Positions 15,942 through 21,443 of a stretch of DNA of 21,443 bases are shown here, piece by piece. Positions within the stretch are counted from its first letter, which is position 1; the number at the start of each line of letters is the position of its first letter. The translations under genes were made by a program, and so were the position numbers. Below the pieces are notes generated by a model that saw only the letters and a list, made by a program, of their open reading frames with translations, ran no database searches and was not told where the DNA came from. Source of the stretch: JAJBWD01 sp041821285 (GTDB lineage Bacteria > Bacillota > Clostridia > Clostridiales > Clostridiaceae); NCBI GenBank assembly GCA_041821285.1, contig JBGUER010000030.1:1-21443 (forward strand), in the 5' to 3' direction.

Positions 15942-15970
15942 ATTATAACTGAATTTTGAATAAATTTCAC
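15942..15970 (-). promoter_or_regulatory. Promoter of the flavin reductase-like gene
   Basis: On the minus strand GTGAAA (15965-15970), 17-base spacer, TATAAT (15942-15947). It begins six bases past the stop of the LysM gene. No terminator is visible after the LysM gene, so read-through from it is also possible. Confidence 0.55.
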
Positions 15971-15975
15971 TTAAA

Positions 15976-16881
15976 TTATCTTAAACCGCCAGCTCTTAAA
16001 ACATTAAATTGATGAGTTTCTGAAATTGAATTTGAAACATGGCTTGTACTATTTAGAAAATAAAGATCAAAATGACCGGTTATACCGTTGTTGTAAATGT
16101 TGGTTGTAGAATGTGGCATTCCAGCCATACTAACTGCCATTGTATGAGATACACCATCTTTATAAAACATTAAAAGCATTGGCCTGTTAGTCCATGACCA
16201 AGAAGTAAATATTTTTTTTAGTTTATTTGTATCAGTTAATGTAAGAGGTATTATATCTGCATGGTTTGAGCCACCATAGTATTTAATATTAAAAGTTATC
16301 CCAGTGTAGAAATCCATTAAAGTAGCTTGTGTATCCACTGTGAACAATCTTCTTGCATTTTTCCAGGTATATACGTCACCATAGGTTGCACCAGGACTAG
16401 TACTATAAATCTCTATTCCAATAGGTTTAACTATTTGGGTAGAATTAACAGGTATCGTTAATATTTCACCAATCATTAAATAGTCTGATATTAAATAATT
16501 ACTTATTTTAATAGTATTTATAGATGTGTTGAATTTTTTAGATAATCCCCATAGAGTATCTCCAATTGATACTTTATAATTTACAGTTTGTGTTGATGAA
16601 TTTTTTATTAGTAAATTTTCTCCTATATAGATGGTATAGGTTGTCCTATTATTAAGAGACATTATACTGGATATTGAGGTATTATAGTTTTTAGAAATTT
16701 TCCAAAGACTGTCACCACTTTTTACAGTATAGTAAAATGATGTAGTATTTAAAATTGAGGGGTCTGGAGTAACTGTTTTGTTTGCATCGTAAGCTAATAC
16801 TTTTGATTGATTTAGGAATATGAAAATGGTAAATACAAAACCTAAGGTTAATAATTTTCTTTTTATTATAAACACCTCCAT
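15976..16881 (-). CDS. Exported protein with two LysM domains and an uncharacterised C-terminal domain
   Basis: Up to 301 residues. An N-terminal signal peptide (IKRKLLTLGFVFTIFIFL...VLA, cleavage near AYD) is followed by two peptidoglycan-binding LysM domains: about 50-93 (YYTVKSGDSLWKISKNYN) and 99-144 (YKVSIGDTLWGLSKKFN). The C-terminal half (about 150-301) includes YTWKNARRLF, SMAGMPHSTT, GHFDLYFLNSTSH and ETHQFNVLRAGG. I have seen this GHFD-x-(Y/H)FLNS-type domain in other clostridial LysM proteins, but its activity is unknown to me; it lacks the YkuD L,D-transpeptidase cysteine motif. The start is unclear. The only ATG (16879-16881) forms part of the ribosome site GGAGGTG, which points instead to an AUA codon at 16864-16866. 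No terminator is seen after the stop. Confidence 0.88.
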   Translation of the reverse strand: MEVFIIKRKLLTLGFVFTIFIFLNQSKVLAYDANKTVTPDPSILNTTSFYYTVKSGDSLWKISKNYNTSISSIMSLNNRTTYTIYIGENLLIKNSSTQTVNYKVSIGDTLWGLSKKFNTSINTIKISNYLISDYLMIGEILTIPVNSTQIVKPIGIEIYSTSPGATYGDVYTWKNARRLFTVDTQATLMDFYTGITFNIKYYGGSNHADIIPLTLTDTNKLKKIFTSWSWTNRPMLLMFYKDGVSHTMAVSMAGMPHSTTNIYNNGITGHFDLYFLNSTSHVSNSISETHQFNVLRAGGLR

Positions 16882-16975
16882 TTTTATTATAAGTATATTT
16901 TATAAGAAAATGAAAAGGATTAATAGAAGATTTTGATGGGAATGGAGTAAATAATTTTAAAATAGTGGAATATTG

Positions 16976-17010
16976 TTGAATTTTGATTTATCATAGTTAT
17001 ATGATAAATC
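16976..17010 (+). promoter_or_regulatory. Promoter with 26-bp palindromic operator for the rubrerythrin-like gene
   Basis: TTGAAT (16976-16981), an 18-base spacer and TATGAT (17000-17005) form a promoter with a start near 17012. A perfect inverted repeat GATTTATCATA-GTTA-TATGATAAATC (16985-17010) covers the spacer and the whole -10, the classic place for a repressor. The regulator is unknown. A peroxide- or metal-sensing repressor would suit the gene, but the sequence does not match the PerR or Fur consensus well. Confidence 0.65.
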
Positions 17011-17028
17011 TAACGTAAGGAGTATAAA

Positions 17029-17583
17029 ATGATATTGATTTGTGAAATATGTGGAATGATAATAGATGAAAACAATCTATTAGTAAATAATGAATCTTTT
17101 ATAGAAAAAAATACTTTAGAAAAAATTATTCATTGCCCATTTTGTGGTGCACCAAAAGAATATTTAAAAAAACAAGGTGAACATCTTATTTGCGAAGATA
17201 TAAAAATAGAGGAAGATGATAAAAAAATAATACTAAAAGCTATGAAATTAGAAATATTTAATGGAGATTTTTATAAAGAAGCTGCCCTACTAGCAAAAGA
17301 TATCAATGTAGTTAAAATGTTTAAAGCTTTATCTAGAGTAGAATATACTCACGCAAATATACATAGAAAATTAGTCGATTTAGATATATTACCAAAGCTT
17401 TCAAAACCAGATTATAAAAAATATAATACTGATGTATTATTAATAGAACAAGCTAATATTAGAGAAAGACATGCAGTTAAATTTTATGAAAAAAATACTA
17501 AAAATATTAAAAGTAGTAAACTAAACATAATTTTAAAAGAATTAGCTAATGTAGAGGATGAACATGTAAAATTAACTCTTTGA
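17029..17583 (+). CDS. Rubrerythrin/ferritin-like diiron protein with N-terminal zinc ribbon
   Basis: A 184-residue cytosolic protein. An N-terminal metal-binding knuckle pair (Cys5-x2-Cys8 and Cys36-x2-Cys39) precedes a four-helix bundle (about 65-184) with diiron-type ligands: a glutamate in the first helix (near Glu75 or Glu84), Glu105-x2-His108 (EYTH), Glu146 (RERHAVKFYE) and Glu176-x2-His179 (EDEH). Classical rubrerythrins have the rubredoxin-like centre at the C-terminus; here the Cys4 site is at the N-terminus and its two knuckles are 28 residues apart. One of the extra carboxylates of classical rubrerythrin (the first of its E-x2-E pair) seems replaced by Asn143. Likely role: peroxide or oxygen detoxification, or metal handling, in an anaerobe. 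ATG 17029 follows AAGGAG (17017-17022). It has its own palindrome-covered promoter. Confidence 0.85.
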   Translation: MILICEICGMIIDENNLLVNNESFIEKNTLEKIIHCPFCGAPKEYLKKQGEHLICEDIKIEEDDKKIILKAMKLEIFNGDFYKEAALLAKDINVVKMFKALSRVEYTHANIHRKLVDLDILPKLSKPDYKKYNTDVLLIEQANIRERHAVKFYEKNTKNIKSSKLNIILKELANVEDEHVKLTL

Positions 17584-17607
17584 TAAATCATATTATTTAT
17601 TTATAGT
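17580..17607 (+). promoter_or_regulatory. Possible promoter of the propeller-phospholipase pair
   Basis: TTGATA (17580-17585), 16-base spacer, TATAGT (17602-17607), starting on the stop codon of the rubrerythrin-like gene. No terminator lies in the 62-base gap, so the downstream pair may also be read from the upstream promoter. Confidence 0.4.
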
Positions 17608-17645
17608 AAATATATTTAAATGAGAGTAATTTTTATGGAGCTAAA

Positions 17646-18839
17646 GTGAGAAAATCTAAATTTATTATTTTGACAATTTTATTTATATGTTTAGCTTATA
17701 TTTTTATAAATAAAGTTAAAGTAGATAATTCGGTTTTTATAAATAATAGTTTATTAAAATCTGATGTCTTATACAAAGGGTTAATAGGAGCAAGAGATTT
17801 TACATTTGATGACAAAGGTAATATTTATGTGGCGTTTAAGAACAAAATACAATTTATAGATAAAAACGGAGATAGTTTTAAAATTCTGCAAAATGGAGAT
17901 TATAATATAAGTAGTATAGTATTTTTTAAAAAACACTTATATTTTTCCTCTAATAATGAAATACTAGAATATGATACTATAGATAAAAAAGAAAAAGTTT
18001 TAATGGATGACTTGCCTAATTTTGGAGACTATCCTGAATCTCTTTTATTAATTGATAATGGAGTGATTTATATAACTATAGGGTCGGCTACTAATTCTTC
18101 TGTAGTTTCAAGTGATAATAAATGGTTATCGGATTATCCTTATTTTTGTGATATAAGTCCTAGGAATTTGATGCTAAATGGAATATGTTATGGTAAAAAT
18201 GCTACAGCACCTTATTCGATATATAAAACTAAAGCAGAACAAGGAGAAATTATTCTTTCATATTTCCCAGGAAATTCATCTATTATAACCTATGAAATTG
18301 AAACAGAAAAAAGAGAACTTTATGTTACAGGAATAAGAAATGTGTGCGGTATTGATAAATCATCAGATGATAAAATATACGTAAGTGTTGGAGGAATAGA
18401 AAATAGAGGAGCGAGACCTGTTTATAATGATGTAGATTATATTTATGAAATAGAAAAAGGTGTATGGTACGGATTCCCTGATTATAGTGGAGGAGATCCA
18501 GTAAATTCACCAAGATTTTTTGGACCTAATAATGAAATAACACCTATTTGTCTTGACAATCCACCTTCATCAAACCCACCAGGTCCGTATTATCAACATG
18601 ATAAAATAAATTCTTTAGGAAGTTTAGCTATTGATAAAGAAGGAAGCTTAGGAGAGGCGGATACAATATATTTTTATGATAAAAGTGAAAAAAGTATATA
18701 TTCATTAAGTGAAAATGGAGTAATGAAAAAAGAAATATATTTTAATGATAAATCTTATATTAAATCCATTAAAATAAATGATGAAAAATTATTTATTTTA
18801 GATAGTTATAAGGGATTTTTATACAAATTCACAAAATAA
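17646..18839 (+). CDS. Membrane-anchored beta-propeller of the glucose/sorbosone dehydrogenase type
   Basis: A 397-residue protein with a single N-terminal hydrophobic anchor (about residues 5-22, KFIILTILFICLAYIFIN) and an extracellular domain built of repeated short strand motifs (GNIYVAFKNKIQFID, KHLYFSSNNEILEYD, IYVSVGG, LFILDSYKGFLYKF), as in beta-propellers. The stretch GIRNVCGIDKSSDDKIYVSVGG followed by DYIYEIEKGVWYGFPDYSGGDP closely resembles the core of PQQ-dependent glucose/sorbosone dehydrogenases. Whether it binds PQQ is doubtful in an anaerobe; many such relatives have no shown enzyme activity. Start is GTG at 17646 with GGAG five bases upstream. It is followed after 12 bases by the phospholipase C-fold gene, forming a small operon. 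Confidence 0.8.
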   Translation: MRKSKFIILTILFICLAYIFINKVKVDNSVFINNSLLKSDVLYKGLIGARDFTFDDKGNIYVAFKNKIQFIDKNGDSFKILQNGDYNISSIVFFKKHLYFSSNNEILEYDTIDKKEKVLMDDLPNFGDYPESLLLIDNGVIYITIGSATNSSVVSSDNKWLSDYPYFCDISPRNLMLNGICYGKNATAPYSIYKTKAEQGEIILSYFPGNSSIITYEIETEKRELYVTGIRNVCGIDKSSDDKIYVSVGGIENRGARPVYNDVDYIYEIEKGVWYGFPDYSGGDPVNSPRFFGPNNEITPICLDNPPSSNPPGPYYQHDKINSLGSLAIDKEGSLGEADTIYFYDKSEKSIYSLSENGVMKKEIYFNDKSYIKSIKINDEKLFILDSYKGFLYKFTK

Positions 18840-18851
18840 GAAGGAATAAGG

Positions 18852-19568
18852 ATGAAAAAAAGATTAGAAATATCATTTGGAAAAACATTTAAAGGACTAA
18901 TGTTTGCTGTTAATCCTATAAAGAAAAAATTATTAAAAACTAATTGTACAGTACACAAATTTATTAATATGGAAGCTATAAATCTTCTAAAAAATGAAGG
19001 TTATGATGAGGAAGCAGAATTTTATAAGGAATATATTACTCCACTAAATAAGGGAGTTACCTGGGCAGATCAAGATTTTAAAAGTTCAAATCATTTTTAT
19101 CATTATGAAAATGGAAAAGGGTTATATGGATTTTCTAATGCTTTGTTAGAATCAAGCAAGTATTATAATAAGGCTATAAAATTACTGGATGATAAAAAAA
19201 TGGAGGATTCTATATTTTATTTTGGAGCAGCTTGTCATCTTATTCAAGATACTACTGTACCTCAGCATGTTAATAATAAATTGTTAAGTAGTCATAGAAA
19301 ATTTGAATTATGGATAATAAGTAGACTTATGTCTGATTTTAGTTTTTTTGGAGGAAATAAGATAATAAGATATGATAATATTGAAGGCTATATAAAAAAT
19401 AATTCTAAATTAGCAAATGAAACTTTTTCCAAGTATGGTAATATAAAGAACTTAAATGAAAAAAATGAAGCGATAGCTCAAATAATAATAAAACAAGCAC
19501 AAGATACTACAGCTGGTTTTATGTTAGATTTTTATGATTTAATTAAGGGAAAAAATAATTCTCTCTAA
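18852..19568 (+). CDS. Zinc-dependent phospholipase C-fold protein without signal peptide
   Basis: A 238-residue, probably all-helical protein with the zinc-ligand pattern of the Bacillus cereus PLC / clostridial alpha-toxin N-domain: His35 (VHKF), Asp73 (TWADQDF), His81 or His84 (NHFYHYENG), His129, Asp133 and His139 (CHLIQDTTVPQH), His148 and Glu152 (SHRKFELW). The spacings H-x3-D-x5-H and H-x3-E equal those of alpha-toxin. Two things differ. There is no signal peptide, and there is no Trp at the position where secreted enzymes expose Trp1, whose amino group binds zinc. No C-terminal PLAT/C2 domain follows. It may therefore be an intracellular or non-classical member, with substrate unknown. 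ATG follows AAGGAATAAGG. The last codons (KNNSL-stop) form half of the terminator hairpin. Confidence 0.85.
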   Translation: MKKRLEISFGKTFKGLMFAVNPIKKKLLKTNCTVHKFINMEAINLLKNEGYDEEAEFYKEYITPLNKGVTWADQDFKSSNHFYHYENGKGLYGFSNALLESSKYYNKAIKLLDDKKMEDSIFYFGAACHLIQDTTVPQHVNNKLLSSHRKFELWIISRLMSDFSFFGGNKIIRYDNIEGYIKNNSKLANETFSKYGNIKNLNEKNEAIAQIIIKQAQDTTAGFMLDFYDLIKGKNNSL

Positions 19569-19584
19569 GTGAGAGAATTATTTT
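19552..19584 (+). terminator. Terminator containing the end of the phospholipase-like gene
   Basis: AAAATAATTCTCTC (19552-19565), loop TAAGT, GAGAGAATTATTTT (19571-19584): a perfect 14-bp stem ending in Ts. The 5' arm encodes the C-terminal NNSL, and the TAA stop (19566-19568) is in the loop. The radical SAM gene starts 16 bases later. Confidence 0.85.
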
Positions 19585-19600
19585 ATTGAAGGGGGATATT

Positions 19601-21286
19601 ATGAAAGTTGTTTTAGCAGCTTTAAATTCTAAATTTATTCATAGTAATTTAGCTATAAGATATTTAAAAAAGTACACAGAGGATTTAGATTATGATTGTA
19701 TTTTAAAGGAATATTCAATTAATGATAATATGGATAATGTTTTATATGACATTATAAAACAAAGGCCAAAGGTAATAGGATTTTCCGTATATATATGGAA
19801 TGTTGAATTCGTAAAAAAATTATCTAGGTTAATAAGACTAGTAGATGAAGAAATAACAATTTTTTATGGAGGACCAGAAATATCTTTTAATGGTGAAGAA
19901 TATCTAAAAGAAAATTATACTGATTACATAATAAATGGAGAAGGAGAACAAACTTATAAAGAGTACATAGAAGCTCTACTAAATAATTATGATATGCATA
20001 ATGTGCGTGGAATATTATATTTAGAAAAAGGTAATATAGTTAATACAGGAAATAGAGAAAATCTAGATATGAATAATGTAGTTTTTCCCTATGATAATTT
20101 AGATGAATTAGAAAATAAAATAGTATATTATGAAGCTTCAAGAGGATGCCCTTTTAGCTGCAAATATTGTTTGTCATCAGTAGATAGAAATGTTAGATTT
20201 TTAAATCTTAATAGAGTTTTAAAAGAACTTAAATTTTTTGTTGACAATGAAGTTAAATTAGTTAAATTTGTTGATAGAACTTTTAATATAAATAAAGAAT
20301 TTTCAATTGGGATATGGAGTTATTTGATTAAGTTAGGTGGTAAAACAAGATTTCATTTTGAAATATCAGGAGATTTATTAGATGAAGAAGAAATAGCGCT
20401 ACTAAAAACGGCGCCAAAAGGTTTATTTCAATTTGAAGTGGGAGTGCAAACCACAAATCCTAAAATTTTAGAAAATATAAATAGAAGCTCAGACTTAATA
20501 AGGCTTGACTCAAATATATGTGAAATTAGAAGTCAGGGAAATATTAGTCAGCATTTAGATCTTATCGCAGGGCTTCCTGGTGAAGACATTGGATCATTTA
20601 TTACTTCATTTAATCATGTTTATAATTTAAATATAGAGGAAATTCAGCTTGGATTTTTGAAGGTATTAAAGGGTTCTCCTATGCATAGTGAACATAAGGA
20701 ATGGAAAACTGTATACTCTCCTTACCCACCATATGAAGTATTAAAAACTAGTACTATGAGTTATGAAGATATAAATCGGTTAAAAAGAGTAGAACAAGTG
20801 GTAGATAAATATTATAATTCTCATAAATTCAATCTGAGTATTCAGTATTTATTAAGTAGATTTCAGTCTTCATTTGAACTGTTTTACGAATTAGGTGAGT
20901 TTTTTTATGAAAAAAATTATTTCACTATCAGTTTGAGTAATGCAGGATATTACCAAGCGTTATTGCAATTTTATGAAAATAAAGTAGGAGAAGATAGTCA
21001 TATATTTTTGCAATTTATAAAATTTGATTATTTAAAATTTAATTCTAAAAGAGGAATTCCTGGATTTATTAGAGGCGAAATAGAGAAAAAAGAAAAAAAT
21101 GAAATCAAAATTTTATATTACAAAATGCCTAAAAACACTAACACGAAGCATGTTTATATTGATAAATTCACTGTGGATATAGAGGAATATACAAATGAGA
21201 ATTTATTGGTATTAGATAATATTTATGTGATATTTAATCAAGATAATATAGATGATATTCAATTTATAAAAATGAACAAAATTTGA
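19601..21286 (+). CDS. B12-binding-domain radical SAM protein with DUF4080-like C-terminus
   Basis: 561 residues. The N-terminal domain (about 1-130) has the Rossmann-like cobalamin-binding fold of this class (KVVLAALNSKFIHSNLAIRYL...PKVIGFSVYIWN...IFYGGPEIS...IINGEGE). It is followed by a radical SAM core with the [4Fe-4S] motif Cys183-x3-Cys187-x2-Cys190 (RGCPFSCKYC) and the downstream VDRTFN, GVQTTNPKIL and DLIAGLPGED segments. The last third (about 390-561) looks like the DUF4080 domain that accompanies this group. Such proteins are often annotated as methyltransferases, but no substrate is known for the DUF4080 group. ATG 19601 is chosen for the AAGGGGGAT just before it; TTG five codons upstream (19586) is inside that site. 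No terminator is evident after the stop. Confidence 0.9.
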   Translation: MKVVLAALNSKFIHSNLAIRYLKKYTEDLDYDCILKEYSINDNMDNVLYDIIKQRPKVIGFSVYIWNVEFVKKLSRLIRLVDEEITIFYGGPEISFNGEEYLKENYTDYIINGEGEQTYKEYIEALLNNYDMHNVRGILYLEKGNIVNTGNRENLDMNNVVFPYDNLDELENKIVYYEASRGCPFSCKYCLSSVDRNVRFLNLNRVLKELKFFVDNEVKLVKFVDRTFNINKEFSIGIWSYLIKLGGKTRFHFEISGDLLDEEEIALLKTAPKGLFQFEVGVQTTNPKILENINRSSDLIRLDSNICEIRSQGNISQHLDLIAGLPGEDIGSFITSFNHVYNLNIEEIQLGFLKVLKGSPMHSEHKEWKTVYSPYPPYEVLKTSTMSYEDINRLKRVEQVVDKYYNSHKFNLSIQYLLSRFQSSFELFYELGEFFYEKNYFTISLSNAGYYQALLQFYENKVGEDSHIFLQFIKFDYLKFNSKRGIPGFIRGEIEKKEKNEIKILYYKMPKNTNTKHVYIDKFTVDIEEYTNENLLVLDNIYVIFNQDNIDDIQFIKMNKI

Positions 21287-21311
21287 ATTATGACATAAAT
21301 TAAAAAAATAC

Positions 21312-21340
21312 TTGAATTATGCTTGTATTATTTATATAAT
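21312..21340 (+). promoter_or_regulatory. Promoter of the gene leaving the window
   Basis: TTGAAT (21312-21317), 17-base spacer, perfect TATAAT (21335-21340). Its leader of about 90 bases can fold into a hairpin (21382-21416) ending eight bases before the ribosome site. Confidence 0.7.
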
Positions 21341-21436
21341 TAAATTGTATTCGATACTACATTAAGTGTTTAATTTAAATCTATCTAAGGCTATTGTATA
21401 TTATTTAGCTTTGATATTAAAAAGAGAGGTGATTTA

Positions 21437-21443
21437 ATGGAAG
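21437..21443 (+). CDS. Start of a gene cut by the window edge
   Basis: ATG at 21437-21439 with AGAGGTGAT (21424-21432) in the right place marks a real start. Only ATG GAA and one more base are present, so the product cannot be named. The good promoter at 21312 supports it. Confidence 0.6.

Noticed and set aside
16985..17010. PerR or Fur box identification of the palindrome
   Set aside because: The half-sites and spacing do not fit the PerR (TTATAATnATTATAA) or Fur consensus, so the regulator is left unnamed.
18325..18513. Minus-strand open frame inside the propeller gene
   Set aside because: Antisense to the best-conserved part of the propeller protein.

Overview
The window is a stretch of ordinary, very AT-rich chromosome that reads as Clostridium sensu stricto or a close relative. 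The reasons are heavy use of A/T-ending codons, strong GGAGG-type ribosome binding sites, TTG/GTG starts beside ATG, a class II (B12-dependent) ribonucleotide reductase, a rubrerythrin-like protein, and a lysine riboswitch in front of an NhaC-type transporter. I cannot fix the species. There is no rRNA, tRNA, insertion sequence, prophage or CRISPR array.

Layout, left to right. (1) 1-1007: 3' part of argH. (2) 1018-3047: a promoter, a lysine riboswitch with its own terminator, and a predicted lysine transporter of the NhaC family, so the first two blocks concern amino-acid biosynthesis and uptake. (3) 3048-3796: two small membrane-protein genes (DUF378 on the minus strand, an unrecognised 113-residue protein on the plus strand) bounded by two bidirectional terminators. 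(4) 3795-6924: nrdJ on the minus strand, with a consensus promoter and two NrdR-like boxes exactly 31 bp apart. A 24-bp tandem repeat in its 3' end copies the last codons and stop codon of the gene three more times. (5) 6967-9128: an MFS transporter and a CvfB-type S1 protein in one operon. (6) 9098-13664: on the minus strand, glutamine-dependent NAD synthetase followed by a P-type Ca2+ ATPase. (7) 13832-15358: an NfeD-like plus SPFH/stomatin membrane pair. (8) 15347-16881 on the minus strand: a flavin reductase-like protein and an exported double-LysM protein with an odd start site. (9) 16976-19584: a rubrerythrin-like protein behind a promoter covered by a perfect 26-bp palindrome, then a membrane-anchored sugar-dehydrogenase-type beta-propeller and a zinc phospholipase C-fold protein. 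(10) 19601-21286: a B12-binding/radical SAM protein with a DUF4080-like tail. (11) From 21312: promoter, leader and first codons of a gene that runs off the window.

The genome is compact here. Convergent genes share bidirectional terminators, and in three cases the terminator hairpin contains the last codons and stop codon of a gene. The most unusual signals are the nrdJ 3'-end repeat, the paired NrdR boxes on the nrdJ promoter, the riboswitch expression platform, the apparent AUA start of the LysM gene, the palindromic operator of the rubrerythrin-like gene, and the propeller/phospholipase gene pair. I found no clearly new multi-gene system; everything below rests on reading the sequence, without database searches.
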